Below are positions 28,413 through 37,784 of a DNA stretch of 64,000 nt, in pieces. Source of the DNA: Sphingobium sp. KCTC 72723 (lineage in GTDB: Bacteria > Pseudomonadota > Alphaproteobacteria > Sphingomonadales > Sphingomonadaceae); assembly GCF_014280435.1 (NCBI RefSeq), contig NZ_CP060388.1:2803501-2867500 (forward strand), given 5' to 3'. A model generated the notes under the pieces. It made no database searches. It saw only the letters and a list, made by a program, of their open reading frames with translations, and was not told the DNA's origin. The position numbers and the translations under genes are program-made. How positions within the stretch are numbered: position 1 is the stretch's first letter; every line of letters starts with the position of its first letter.

Positions 28413-30018
28413 CCCGTATAATTCATCGGGGGTTGGCGGATGTAGCGTAAGCATCTGATTTAACGTATGATTTGGTTGTCTAATCCGATCAACGTCATTT
28501 CAAGAAAGCTACACCCGCCATGGACGATCCTACGCTGCCGCTACCTGGTCTGTCACCTGTTTCGGGCAAGCGGTTGGACGTCAGATTTGACGGCGGTCTG
28601 CTATCGTCAGACGGCGGGATTTTGCTGTTGCGCGAGGTGGAGCAGCGCCTTGGCGTTGCGGATCGCATGGCGGCCTGCATCAAAGATCCCCGCGCGCCGG
28701 ATCTGATCACCCACAGCCTTACCGACATTATCCGCTTCCGGCTGATGATGATTGCGGCGGGTTACGAGGATGGCAATGACGCCTCCAGTCTGCGCGTCGA
28801 CCCGATGTTCAAGCTGGCCCTTGATCTGGCACCTTCGGATCGCGCGCTATGTTCGCAGCCGACGATCTCGCGACTGGAGAACCTGCCTGATACGCGTGCG
28901 TTGCTGGGCATGGGCCGGGCGATGGTTGATCTGTATTGCGATTCCTTCCGCACCGTGCCCAAGCGTATTGTCCTCGACATTGATGACACATTCGATGCCG
29001 TGCATGGCGGCCAGCAGTTGCGATTATTCAATGCCCATCATGACGAATATGGCTTCCAACCCATCGTCGTGTTCGATGGCGAGGGCCGCTTCATCACTGC
29101 CGTGCTACGCCCGGCCAAACGACCCGGCGGCAAGGAAATCAGGGCTTTCCTGCGCCGCCTGATGCGTGCAATCCGCGCCAACTGGCCAAGAACGCAGATC
29201 ATGCTGCGCGGCGACAGTCATTATTGCTGTCCCGAGGTCATCGACTGGTGCCGGGCGGGCGGACACGACTTCATCCTGGGCGTCGCGCCGACCTCGACAT
29301 TGCGCCGCCATGTCACCGATCTCGAAACCAGCACCAAAGCGCGCTTCGAGGCCGCAACCGACGATGGCAAGGTGCGCCGCTTCAAGGCATTCCACGACGG
29401 CGCTAAAAGCTGGAGCCGCGTCGAGCGGATCATCGCCCGCGTCGAAGTCGGCGATCAGGGGGCCGACACCCGCTTCGTCGTCACCAATCTCAAAAAGGGC
29501 TCGCCCCGCTGGCTCTACGAGCAGGTCTATTGCCGGCGGGGGCAGGCGGAAAATCACATCAAGTCGTGGAAAACCCATCTCGCCGCAGACCGTACATCCT
29601 GCACAAAGGCCACGGCCAACCAGTTGCGGCTGTTCCTTCATGCCGGTGCCTACTGGCTTATGTGGGGTCTGCGCACCGCCATGCCGAAACGCTCAATATG
29701 GCGCACTGTCCAGTTCGATACCTTGCGCCTGCACCTCATCAAGATCGCTGCCCGTGTCGTCGAAATGAAGACCTTGATCCGCGTCCAATGGCCCACCGCC
29801 TGTCCCAACCAGCAGATCGTCCGGGTCGCCCTCGATCGTATCCCTCGCCTCGTTACCTGAACAACGGGCCTGGCCCCAAAAACCAAACCCGTCCCTTCAA
29901 CCCGCAAGCCTCAACATACCCGACCTTCGGCTCATCCCCGGGAGTGATGCACCGCGCCTGCCTCCAACCAAAAACCGAAATCCTGACGCCCGATCAACAA
30001 CGCGATGAATTATACGGG
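28413..30018 (+). mobile_element. IS1380-family element, copy 1 (1606 bp)
   Basis: Terminal inverted repeats CCCGTATAATTCATCG. A 4-bp target duplication CTAA lies at 28409-28412 and 30019-30022. It is inserted in the upstream region of the nested IS110. An apparently identical copy in inverted orientation occupies 41988-43593. Confidence 0.95.
28520..29860 (+). CDS. IS1380-family transposase, copy 1
   Basis: 446-residue DDE transposase. VLDIDDTFDAVHGG (Asp), MLRGDSHYCCPEV (Asp) and RGQAENHIKSWK (Glu) mark the catalytic triad. Same predicted protein as at 42146-43486. Confidence 0.95.
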   Translation: MDDPTLPLPGLSPVSGKRLDVRFDGGLLSSDGGILLLREVEQRLGVADRMAACIKDPRAPDLITHSLTDIIRFRLMMIAAGYEDGNDASSLRVDPMFKLALDLAPSDRALCSQPTISRLENLPDTRALLGMGRAMVDLYCDSFRTVPKRIVLDIDDTFDAVHGGQQLRLFNAHHDEYGFQPIVVFDGEGRFITAVLRPAKRPGGKEIRAFLRRLMRAIRANWPRTQIMLRGDSHYCCPEVIDWCRAGGHDFILGVAPTSTLRRHVTDLETSTKARFEAATDDGKVRRFKAFHDGAKSWSRVERIIARVEVGDQGADTRFVVTNLKKGSPRWLYEQVYCRRGQAENHIKSWKTHLAADRTSCTKATANQLRLFLHAGAYWLMWGLRTAMPKRSIWRTVQFDTLRLHLIKIAARVVEMKTLIRVQWPTACPNQQIVRVALDRIPRLVT

Positions 30019-30088
30019 CTAAGTGGTCTCAACACCCTAACCTGGCACATTGCGATGCCGTCTGGGGAGGGCGGCAACCACCCCATCT

Positions 30089-30628
30089 GCCCTGATCGGT
30101 GTTGAATATCTCCGGTTTCCCGAAGCGCGTCAACGCTTCCTCCAGCGCTTCGACGCAGAAGTCGGCCTCCATCGTGATCGACACCCGCCAAGCCAGGACT
30201 TTGCGGCTGAACCAGTCGACGATGGCCACGAGATAGACGAACCCCCTCGCCATCGGGATGTAGCTGATGTCCGTTGCCCAGACCTGATTGGGCCGCACGA
30301 TCGGCAGTTTACGCAACAAGTAAGGGTAGATCTTGTGCCCAGGGGTCGGCTTCGATGTGTTCGGGCGACGGTAGATTGCCTCGATCGCCATCTTCTTCAT
30401 CAGCGTGGCGACATGCTGGCGGCCGATCTCGATGCCTTCCTGCCGCAGAAGATCACGCAGCATCCGACTACCCGCGAACGGAAATTCCAGGTGCAACTCG
30501 TCGATCCGCCGCATGATGGCGAGATCGGCAGGCGGCACCGGTCTGGGCAGATAATAAATGCTGCCCCGGCTGATCCCCAGCTCCCGGGCTTGCCGCGCCA
30601 ACGGCAGTGCGTGCGAACGGTCGATCAT
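30089..30628 (-). pseudogene. IS3 orfB transposase, 5' part
   Basis: Encodes GSRMLRDLLRQEGIEIGRQH, QVWATDISYIPMARGFVYLV (catalytic Asp) and KPEIFNTDQ (second catalytic region), then is cut by the IS110 end. The last 20 codons of the open frame down to 30029 are IS110 sequence. ATG 30628 overlaps the orfA stop. Continues at 24290. Confidence 0.9.
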
Positions 30629-30939
30629 CGTTTTGCGCTCGGCAACAGTCCCGCCTCCCCGAGCGCCCCTGACAAAAAATCGTTCACCAGCGTCAGTTCA
30701 CCGATCTTGGCGTGCAGCGTCTTTACGTCGATCACCGGCGCCGCAGCCTCGCTCCGCGTCTCGCTGCCAAATACACCGGCAGCCCCTTCCAGAAGCTGCC
30801 CGCGCCATTGCGTGATCTGGTTCGGATGCACGTCAAACTGCTGCGCCAGCTCCGCCAGCGTCTTCTCGCCCTTCACGGCGGCCAATGCCACCTTCGCTTT
30901 GAATGCCGGGCTGTGATTCCGGCGTGGTCGTTTGCTCAT
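30625..30939 (-). CDS. IS3 orfA (HTH protein)
   Basis: 104 residues from ATG 30939 (MSKRPRRNHSPAFKAKVALA). HTH_Tnp_1 domain (TLAELAQQFDVHPNQITQW) and leucine-rich C terminus. Overlaps orfB by 4 bases. The frame extends to 30990 but upstream residues are not part of the family. Confidence 0.88.
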   Translation of the reverse strand: MSKRPRRNHSPAFKAKVALAAVKGEKTLAELAQQFDVHPNQITQWRGQLLEGAAGVFGSETRSEAAAPVIDVKTLHAKIGELTLVNDFLSGALGEAGLLPSAKR

Positions 30940-31019
30940 CTCTACTCCTGTCACGCGGCCATCCTGGCCGCCGTCAGGCAGAAAATCCACTTATCCCGAT
31001 GTGCAGTTTTGCCAGGCCA

Positions 31020-31062
31020 CCTCTCTTTCAGAGAGACATCGATTCCGGCATAATACTCCATG
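31020..31062 (-). pseudogene. IS110 transposase N-terminal scrap
   Basis: The minus strand reads MEYYAGIDVSLKE from ATG 31062, the typical beginning of an IS110 transposase. It then runs into the right end of the IS3 element. Only 13-14 codons remain. Confidence 0.6.
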
Positions 31063-31183
31063 GCTGTTCCTCTCATGATGTTTGGGGCCGATCACTCGGA
31101 CCCTGTTTCCAACACCATCATTCTGAGGGACAGCCACCCAACTTGGCTACTCTTGAAACGCCGGCCCATTACGGCATCTAGGG

Positions 31184-31216
31184 TTGCGCAATGGCAATTT
31201 TTTGCATATAGTGCAT
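31184..31216 (+). promoter_or_regulatory. predicted promoter and palindrome-like operator before the RHO operon
   Basis: TTGCGC (31184-31189) and CATATA (31205-31210) are spaced 15 bases. The -10 lies in TTGCATATAGTGCAT (31202-31216), a degenerate copy of the palindrome seen at 18196, 54112 and 59099. Its centre is 71 bases before the ATG at 31280, nearly the distance seen in the two reductase promoters (72). Confidence 0.5.
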
Positions 31217-31279
31217 CGCATTGCCTATCGTTTCAGAGCTTGCCCGATTCAAGCCATAGACAGCAGTACGGAGAGAATT

Positions 31280-32644
31280 ATGCTTGGAATCCCCAACCTT
31301 GTCGACAATGTCGCATCTAATCAGTCGCGCGAGATTTTCTGGGATAAAGACGTATACAACCTTGAGTTGGAGCGTATTTTTGCTCGCTCGTGGCTGTTTC
31401 TGGGGCACGAGTCGCTCCTTCCCAAGCCCGGCGATTTCATCACCACCTATATGGCTGAAGACAAGGTCATCCTGTCGCATCAGCAAGATGGCTCGTTCCG
31501 GGCGTTCATCAATTCGTGTACGCACCGGGGCAACCAGATTTGCCATGCCGATAGCGGCAATGCCAAGGCGTTCGTCTGCAACTACCACGGCTGGGTTTAC
31601 GGTCAGGACGGCAGTCTGGTTGATGTCCCGCTCGAAACGCGGTGCTATCATGGCCAGCTCGACAAGGCGAAGCTGGGTGCCAAGCACATTCGGGTAGAGA
31701 CGTACAAAGGCTTCATTTTCGGCTGCGGCGATGCCGACGCGCCAAGTCTGGAGGAATATCTGGGCGAGTTCCGTTGGTACCTCGATACGATCTGGGAAGG
31801 TGCCGGTGGCGGGCTGGAGCTACTGGGCCCGCCGATGAAGAGCATTCTGGCCTGCAATTGGAAGGTGCCGGCAGAGAATTTCGTAGGCGATGGCTACCAT
31901 GTCGGCTGGACCCACGCCGGCGCCTTGATGCAGGTCGGCGGCGAACTTGCGGGACTGGCGGGTAACCGCGCAGACATGCCCTTCGAAAAACTCGGCTTTC
32001 AGTTCACGACCCGGCACGGGCATGGCTTCGGAGTGATCAACAACGCCGCCCCGGCGATCCACGTCAAGCGCGATGGCTGGGCAAAATACCTTGCCGACAC
32101 CCGCGCTGAAGTTGGCCGAAAGTTCGGACCGGAGCGTGAAGAACTTTATGTTGGCCACTGGAACTGCTCGCTCTTCCCGAGCTGCTCGTTTCTTTACGGA
32201 ACCAATACGTTCAAGGTCTGGCATCCGCGTGGCCCGCACGAGATTGAAGTGTGGACCTACACGATGGTGCCGCGTGACGCCGACGCGGAAACGAAGAGCA
32301 TGATCCAGCGCGAAGCCACCCGGAGTTTCGGCACTGCCGGAACGCTGGAAAGCGACGATGGCGAGAACATGTCGTCGTCCACCTTTGTCAACCGCGGAAC
32401 CATCACCCGTAACGGTCGGATCAGCTCAAGCATGGGTGTCGGCTTCGAAGGTCCACATCCGGTTTTTCCGGGGATTGTTGGATCCAGCTTCATCGGCGAA
32501 ACATCCCATCGCGGCTTCTATCGATTCTGGAAGGAAATGCTGGATGCGCCCGATTGGAAAGCGGTGAAGGCAAACGACGACACCTGGGATTCGATGTTCA
32601 CCAATCGTAATTACTGGAACGACAAAGTCGACGCAGCCGAGTAA
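31280..32644 (+). CDS. bphA1f: ring-hydroxylating dioxygenase alpha subunit (BphA1f/NahAc-like)
   Basis: 454-residue large subunit. The Rieske [2Fe-2S] site is CTHRGNQICHA with CNYHGWVYG. The mononuclear iron site is NFVGDGYHVGWTH with the bridging Asp. The sequence resembles from memory the sphingomonad BphA1f/AhdA1f enzymes that dihydroxylate naphthalene, biphenyl and larger PAHs; a search should confirm. The open frame begins at 31184, but ATG 31280 follows GGAGAG and matches family length. It is followed 40 bases later by the beta subunit and then xylB. Confidence 0.88.
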   Translation: MLGIPNLVDNVASNQSREIFWDKDVYNLELERIFARSWLFLGHESLLPKPGDFITTYMAEDKVILSHQQDGSFRAFINSCTHRGNQICHADSGNAKAFVCNYHGWVYGQDGSLVDVPLETRCYHGQLDKAKLGAKHIRVETYKGFIFGCGDADAPSLEEYLGEFRWYLDTIWEGAGGGLELLGPPMKSILACNWKVPAENFVGDGYHVGWTHAGALMQVGGELAGLAGNRADMPFEKLGFQFTTRHGHGFGVINNAAPAIHVKRDGWAKYLADTRAEVGRKFGPEREELYVGHWNCSLFPSCSFLYGTNTFKVWHPRGPHEIEVWTYTMVPRDADAETKSMIQREATRSFGTAGTLESDDGENMSSSTFVNRGTITRNGRISSSMGVGFEGPHPVFPGIVGSSFIGETSHRGFYRFWKEMLDAPDWKAVKANDDTWDSMFTNRNYWNDKVDAAE

Positions 32645-32684
32645 TCCACAAACTTTTTCAAACGTATCGAATGCCGGAGAGTTT

Positions 32685-33209
32685 ATGTCGGGGAAACAGA
32701 CCTTAGCGGGATTGGATGTCCAATCCGCGATCGAAATGCATTATCGTAGCGAAGTCCGGATGCTGCAGAACGGGCAATACCGAGAATGGTTAGCGGACAT
32801 GGTCGCCGAAGACATCCATTACTGGATGCCGATTTATGAACAACGCCTGATCCGCGACCGTCGCCCCGACCCGACACCCGACGATGCTGCAATTTATAAT
32901 GACGATTATGGCGAGCTCAAGCAACGCGTAGAGCGGCTTTATACCGGCACCGTATGGATGGAGGATCCGCCGTCCAAGATCCGGTACATGGTCGGCAACG
33001 TCGAAGCTTTCGATGCAGGCGATGGAGAGTTCGAAGTTTATTCAAACGTGGTCGTCTATCGCAACCGCCGCCAACTTGAAGTGACCGTTCATACGCTGGG
33101 GCGTGAGGATAAGCTGCGCCGGGTTGGTGATGGCTTCCAGGTGTTCCGGCGCAAGCTGCTGATCGATGCGCGAGTGACGCAAGACAAGAACCTGTACTTT
33201 TTCTGCTAG
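32685..33209 (+). CDS. bphA2f: ring-hydroxylating dioxygenase beta subunit
   Basis: 174 residues of the SnoaL-like beta-subunit fold (EMHYRSEVRMLQNGQYREWL, DIHYWMPIYE, ARVTQDKNLYFF at the C terminus). Structural partner of the alpha subunit just upstream in an alpha3beta3 hexamer. RBS CCGGAGAG precedes the ATG. Confidence 0.9.
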   Translation: MSGKQTLAGLDVQSAIEMHYRSEVRMLQNGQYREWLADMVAEDIHYWMPIYEQRLIRDRRPDPTPDDAAIYNDDYGELKQRVERLYTGTVWMEDPPSKIRYMVGNVEAFDAGDGEFEVYSNVVVYRNRRQLEVTVHTLGREDKLRRVGDGFQVFRRKLLIDARVTQDKNLYFFC

Positions 33210-33244
33210 GAACGCGCCAAAGAGCGCAAAAGGGGAGACTGAAT

Positions 33245-34342
33245 ATGCAAGCTTCTGCTGCGATCATTGAAAGCCAGGGCGGGAAATTTATCCTTGATAC
33301 GGTCGATATTGAAGATCCCCGCGATGGGGAAGTGCTTGTCAAGATCGCTGCAGCCGGGATGTGCCACACCGATCTGAGCGTTCGCGACCAGTACATGCCA
33401 ACGCCACTTCCTGCCGTGCTGGGGCATGAAGGAGCGGGCGTAGTCGAAAAGGTCGGGCGCGGTGTCACCGCAGTCAAGCCGGGCGACAAAGTCGTGCTGT
33501 CATTCAGCTATTGTGGAACCTGCCCGTCTTGCATGAAGGGACACCAGGCCTATTGCCCGAGCCTTTTCCCGCTCAATTTCTTGGGCCGGAGGCTGGACGG
33601 ATCGACCCCGATCCGCCGCAACGGAGAAGAGGTGAATGCGTGCTTCTTCGGCCAGTCCTCATTCGCGACCTACTCGATCGCTAACGAAAGCAACTGCGTC
33701 AAAGTTTCCGACTCCTCGCCGATTGAGCTTCTCGGCCCGTTGGGCTGTGGAATTCAGACCGGCGCAGGCACCGTCTTCAATGCGCTGCAGCCTCCCCCAG
33801 GCTCGTCGATCGCGATCTTCGGCGTCGGCTCGGTTGGACTCAGCGCGGTGATGGCTGCGAAGTCTTCCGGCTGTCTCAAGATTATCGCAGTCGATCGCAA
33901 TCCCACGCGTCTGAAGCTGGCCCGTGAGCTTGGTGCGACCGATATTATCGACGCAACGAACACCAATGCCCAGGAAACGATCATTGGCTTGACGGGCGGC
34001 GGCGCGGACTATGCGATCGATACCACCGCCATTCCGCAGGTTCTGCGAAGCGCGGTAGACAGTACCCATACCATGGGAGAAACCGCTGTGGTCGGTGGGG
34101 CAAGGCTCGGCACCGAATTTTCTCTCGACATGAACAACATGCTGTTCGGCCGCAAACTGCGCGGCGTGGTCGAAGGTTCCAGCACTCCGCAGGTCTTCAT
34201 TCCGCAATTGATTGCGATGCGCGAAGCCGGCCTGTTCCCGTTCGAACGGCTCTGCTCGTTCTACGACTTCGACCAGATCAATCAGGCTGTCGAGGATACG
34301 GAAATTTCCGGTAACGCAATCAAGGCCATTCTCAAGATGTAA
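33245..34342 (+). CDS. xylB: benzyl alcohol dehydrogenase (zinc-type)
   Basis: 365-residue medium-chain alcohol dehydrogenase that oxidises aryl alcohols to aldehydes with NAD. Catalytic zinc ligands CHTD and GHEGAGVVEKVG; structural zinc site CGTCPSCMKGHQAYC; Rossmann IFGVGSVGLSAV; LGPLGCGIQTG holds the third catalytic ligand. The length and signatures fit XylB. It would act after XylM/XylA, whose genes lie on the other strand 6-11 kb away. Confidence 0.88.
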   Translation: MQASAAIIESQGGKFILDTVDIEDPRDGEVLVKIAAAGMCHTDLSVRDQYMPTPLPAVLGHEGAGVVEKVGRGVTAVKPGDKVVLSFSYCGTCPSCMKGHQAYCPSLFPLNFLGRRLDGSTPIRRNGEEVNACFFGQSSFATYSIANESNCVKVSDSSPIELLGPLGCGIQTGAGTVFNALQPPPGSSIAIFGVGSVGLSAVMAAKSSGCLKIIAVDRNPTRLKLARELGATDIIDATNTNAQETIIGLTGGGADYAIDTTAIPQVLRSAVDSTHTMGETAVVGGARLGTEFSLDMNNMLFGRKLRGVVEGSSTPQVFIPQLIAMREAGLFPFERLCSFYDFDQINQAVEDTEISGNAIKAILKM

Positions 34343-34570
34343 TGCGGCACTGCGCCCTCTATGCGGTCGATCGCGGCAACAGAGTGCGGCGCAAGTCTCC
34401 ACCGATTAGGGGCCGATCAACCTGCAGGGCCACAAAATGGGAGCGAACGGACAGGAGCATCGCCTGCCGTTCGCTCTTGGTGCTCTAAGCGGCAACCCGC
34501 ACGTCAGTGACCAGGTTTGGGTTTATTATTCTGAAGTCGAATAGAGACTGGCGTACCGCTTGCCTCGCAC

Positions 34571-36067
34571 TTGGCGGATGACGCTAAGGACCGTCATAAT
34601 GTTTGGGAAGTACAAAAAGATGGGCCAAAAGCCCCAAGTTGCGGCGTCATGAGCTCGATCGATGGAGCGCCCCAAGTCGGGACGTCAACTATTGCGGACG
34701 GATCCCAACCGACAACCGGGCTTCCAGTTTCTCGTCGGTTCTGGGCGGCACTCTCGATGTGGAGTGCCATATTTCTTACCATTATGGACGTATCAATTGC
34801 TAACGTAGCGCTGCCTTTCATCTCGAAAGGTTTGGCCCTAACTGCGGCAAAATCGGTATGGGCAGTCAACGCCTATCAGATCGCCATAGTGATGGCCCTT
34901 TTGCCGATGGCAAAGGCCGCTGAAATCCTTGGCTACAAGAAAGTCTATCTGGGCGGCCTCTTGCTTTTCATGCTTGCAGCCGTTGGCAGTATCAACGCAA
35001 GCAGTTTGGCAGTTCTCGCGTCGTCGCGCTTTGTGCAAGGTATCGGTGCCGCGGCAGTAATGGTGGCCAGCGGGGCATTGGTTCGGACAATCTACCCTCC
35101 CGCATTGGTCCCGCGCGGCATAGGATACAATACCATCGCCGTTTCGATTGCTTCGGCCGCCGGACCGGCGGTCGGTGCGCTCGTCCTTTCGATTGCGGGA
35201 TGGCACGCCATTTTTGCAGTGGGGCTTCCGTTCGGCTTGCTCGCGCTTGCACTCGGATTCTGGGCAATCCCTTCGACCGGGTCGCAGAAGAAGCCATTCG
35301 ATTATCGTTCGGCCTTGTTGTGCTGTGCGGGCTTCGCGGCAATATTCCTCTTCCTCAATGATCTGGCCCAAGATTCCGTTTCTCGGTGGACATTGCTTTC
35401 AATCGGCGTCGCGATTCCGGCCATATGGTTCCTCGGTAAACGCACAACAGCCAACCAGGACTCGATGGTACCGCTCGATTTGCTGAAGCTGGACTCACTG
35501 CGCGCAGCTTATGCTATGTCTGCAACAGCCTATGCTGTCATGATGCTGATCACATTGTCATTCCCCTTCATTCTGCAACAACGGTTTCACTTCAAACCTG
35601 AGACTATCGGCCTTTTCATGGTGCCACTGCCGCTCGGCATCGTGATTGCAGCGTTCGTTTCCGGGCGTCTGGTCAGTCGCTATCCATCAGCCTGGCTGTG
35701 CGCTTCGGGGTTGATCGTCCTAACCGGTGGCGCAATTTGGCTGTCATTGCTGCAACCGGGCGTTTCGGCTTTGCTGATCGTCGCAGCGGCAGCGATTTGC
35801 GGCATCGGCTTCGGCATTTTCCAGGTTCCCAACAACCATAGCATGATCGCTATTGCTCCACACGCCCGCGCTGGAGCGGCTTCGGCAATGCTCTCGTTGT
35901 CACGGCTGATCGGTCAAACGCTAGGGGCCATCGTGGCCGCATTGCTGTTTCGCAGATTTGGCGCACAGAGTGATGCGCCAATCATAGCTGCGGCCTTGAT
36001 TGCACTGGCAGTGGCAAGCGCAACCCTGCTACGTAAAGATCTAAGCAGGTCAGCTATGGTTGAGTGA
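34571..36067 (+). CDS. MFS transporter (DHA2-like)
   Basis: 498-residue membrane protein with at least 12 hydrophobic segments (WAALSMWSAIFLTIMDVSIA at the first). MDVSIANVALPFI is the DHA2-type motif and FVQGIGAAAVMVASGALVR fits motif C. Likely imports or exports an aromatic compound; the substrate is unknown. The frame begins at TTG 34571. ATG 34649 (MSSIDGAPQ) is an alternative start, and neither has a clear ribosome site. Confidence 0.8.
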   Translation: MADDAKDRHNVWEVQKDGPKAPSCGVMSSIDGAPQVGTSTIADGSQPTTGLPVSRRFWAALSMWSAIFLTIMDVSIANVALPFISKGLALTAAKSVWAVNAYQIAIVMALLPMAKAAEILGYKKVYLGGLLLFMLAAVGSINASSLAVLASSRFVQGIGAAAVMVASGALVRTIYPPALVPRGIGYNTIAVSIASAAGPAVGALVLSIAGWHAIFAVGLPFGLLALALGFWAIPSTGSQKKPFDYRSALLCCAGFAAIFLFLNDLAQDSVSRWTLLSIGVAIPAIWFLGKRTTANQDSMVPLDLLKLDSLRAAYAMSATAYAVMMLITLSFPFILQQRFHFKPETIGLFMVPLPLGIVIAAFVSGRLVSRYPSAWLCASGLIVLTGGAIWLSLLQPGVSALLIVAAAAICGIGFGIFQVPNNHSMIAIAPHARAGAASAMLSLSRLIGQTLGAIVAALLFRRFGAQSDAPIIAAALIALAVASATLLRKDLSRSAMVE

Positions 36068-36210
36068 CCCCTGCGCGCGTGGGTCGTAGTCGGTGCAAGT
36101 GGTCGTTTAAAGGCGGCCCCGTCAAGGATGATTATGGACGCTATTGGAACTGGAATTGGGTCGTGCGGCTGAGCGGAACAGGAAAGTGTCGTAAGGGTCG
36201 ATATTTCTTT

Positions 36211-36365
36211 TCAAAAGTCCCATTCGGAATTAGGTTGGCGTAGCGGCCTGAGACCGCCGTTGGCGACGGCGTCGGGCACGGAGAAGTCGTAGCGCCCGAG
36301 GAAATTGATGTGACGCCAGGATATCGGCGAAAGTCGGGCGATATCGGCGGGCAACGCTAACGCCG
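36211..36365 (-). pseudogene. Tn3-family transposase, C-terminal scrap
   Basis: The minus strand reads PADIARLSPISWRHINFLGR, then YDFSVPDAVANGGLRPLRQP and a TGA stop at 36211-36213. ARLSP..WRHINFLGRY with GGLRPLR is the usual C terminus of Tn3 transposases. The remaining gene is absent. The rest of 36068-36398 has no gene. Confidence 0.75.
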
Positions 36366-36401
36366 GGTTTCGTATTTGGGAAGCCATAGGAGCGAAATTT
36401 G

Positions 36402-37724
36402 ATGTCTCGTCAGCGCCAACTTCACCTCGGTGCGTTCATGCGACCGGTCAGTATCCACACCGGTGCCTGGCGCTATCCCGGAGCGATCCACGACGCCAAT
36501 TTCAATTTCCATGCGATCAGGCAATTTGCGCGCAAACTGGAGGAGGGAAAGTTCGATGCCTTCTTCATGGCCGATCATCTCGGCGTGCTGAACATGTCGG
36601 TCGATGCTCTGCGGCGCAGCCACACCGTCACGTCGTTCGAACCCCTTACTCTGCTGTCAGCTCTGGCGGGCGCTACCGAACGGATCGGCCTGGTTGCGAC
36701 TGCATCGACCACCTTTGAAGAACCCTTTCATGTAGCGCGTCGGTTTGCTTCGCTTGATCATCTCAGCGGCGGGCGGGCTGGTTGGAACGTCGTGACCACT
36801 GCAAACCCTGACAATGCCAAGAATTTCGGTTACGAAGTGCAGCCGGAACATGACGGCCGCTATCTGCGCGCCCGCGAATTCTACGATGTGGTGACCGGCC
36901 TGTGGGACAGTTTTGCAGAGGATGCTTTCGTCTGCGATGCCGAGAGCGGAATATATTTCGATCCTCAACGGATGCACGTACTCGATCACAAGGGACCGCA
37001 TTTTTCAGTTCGCGGCCCGCTCAACATTGCTCGCCCGGTCCAGGGATGGCCGGTCATTTTTCAGGCCGGCGCCTCGGAAGCGGGGCGTCAGCTGGCCGCC
37101 GAAACGGCTGAGGTTGTCTTCGCTGCAGAATCGAATCTCGATGGTGGCAAGCGCTTCTATGCCGATGTGAAAGGGCGAATGGCGCAAGTCGGGCGGCATC
37201 CCGATCATCTGAAAATTCTGCCCGCAGCATTCGTCGTCGTTGGCGAAACGCTCGAGCAGGCCCAGGCCAAGCGTGCCCATCTCGACAGTCTGGTCCATTA
37301 TGAAAGCGGCATTCAATCGCTCTGTGGCCTGCTTGGGTTCGACGTGTCGGGCTTTGATCCCGATGGCTTGCTCCCGGAAATCCCTGAAACCAACGCTAGC
37401 AAAACTGCGCGGGAAAAAATTATCGAGGATGCCCGGGCGCATAATCTGACGATTCGCCAGCTCGCCGCAAGGGCCGGCAGCTATGCGGGGCTCGCCTTTA
37501 TCGGCACGCCGTCGTCGATCGCCGACGAAATGGAAATTTGGCTGGAGGAGCGTGGGTCAGACGGGTTCGTCGTCATGTTCCCCTATCTTCCGGAAGGACT
37601 GAACGACTTTGTCGATATGGTCGTGCCCGAATTGCAGTGCAGGGGCATTTTCCGAGAGGAATACGAAGGTACGACATTGCGCCACCATTTCGGACTACCA
37701 CGGCCTGAAAATCGCTTCTTCTAA
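36402..37724 (+). CDS. LLM-class flavin-dependent monooxygenase (NtaA/DszA/DmoA type)
   Basis: About 440 residues of the bacterial-luciferase-like superfamily. FMADHLGVLNMS near the N terminus, RIGLVATASTTFEEPFHVAR and GRAGWNVVTTANPDNAKNFG are characteristic of the NtaA/SnaA/SoxA subgroup, reduced-flavin monooxygenases acting on nitrilotriacetate, dibenzothiophene sulfone or dimethyl sulfide. A flavin reductase partner is not encoded nearby. The substrate cannot be told. TTG at 36399 directly precedes ATG 36402, which has AGGAG upstream. Confidence 0.85.
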   Translation: MSRQRQLHLGAFMRPVSIHTGAWRYPGAIHDANFNFHAIRQFARKLEEGKFDAFFMADHLGVLNMSVDALRRSHTVTSFEPLTLLSALAGATERIGLVATASTTFEEPFHVARRFASLDHLSGGRAGWNVVTTANPDNAKNFGYEVQPEHDGRYLRAREFYDVVTGLWDSFAEDAFVCDAESGIYFDPQRMHVLDHKGPHFSVRGPLNIARPVQGWPVIFQAGASEAGRQLAAETAEVVFAAESNLDGGKRFYADVKGRMAQVGRHPDHLKILPAAFVVVGETLEQAQAKRAHLDSLVHYESGIQSLCGLLGFDVSGFDPDGLLPEIPETNASKTAREKIIEDARAHNLTIRQLAARAGSYAGLAFIGTPSSIADEMEIWLEERGSDGFVVMFPYLPEGLNDFVDMVVPELQCRGIFREEYEGTTLRHHFGLPRPENRFF

Positions 37725-37784
37725 TTCCGCTTGTCCGCCAGCGGATAGGCAGCGTAGGATGAAGGTTGATCACGGCAATGAGAA

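Larger units (their letters stand above)
24291..30088 (-). mobile_element. IS110-family element (IS1111-like) holding IS21 and IS1380
   Basis: Subterminal inverted repeats GTGGTTGCCGCCC (24294-24306) and GGGCGGCAACCAC (30069-30081). The transposase is on the minus strand: its 5' piece is 28288-28391 and its 3' piece 24565-25498. Removing IS21 (25499-28287 plus one CGCGAC) and IS1380 (28413-30018 plus one CTAA) leaves about 1.39 kb, a normal IS110 size. It is inserted in IS3 orfB between the GGC and AGC codons of the DQGSQFT segment. Confidence 0.88.
23992..31019 (-). mobile_element. IS3-family element, outer shell of a nested IS stack
   Basis: orfA (30625-30939) and the 5' part of orfB (30089-30628) lie at the right; the 3' part of orfB (24003-24290) lies at the left. 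Joining the orfB pieces gives a 275-residue frame reading IFNTDQ then GSQFTSHAFTSV. The 5.8 kb between them is an IS110 element that itself holds IS21 and IS1380. Candidate ends start TGGCCT on both sides but are not certain, and no target duplication is evident. Confidence 0.8.

Noticed and set aside
31192..31207. Sigma-54-like TGGCAATTTTTTGCAT before the RHO at 31280
   Set aside because: The GG-GC spacing is 9 bases instead of the required 10; a sigma-70-like reading with the palindrome fits better.
34343..34570. Small gene between xylB and the MFS transporter
   Set aside because: No open frame with a ribosome site or similarity; left as spacer.
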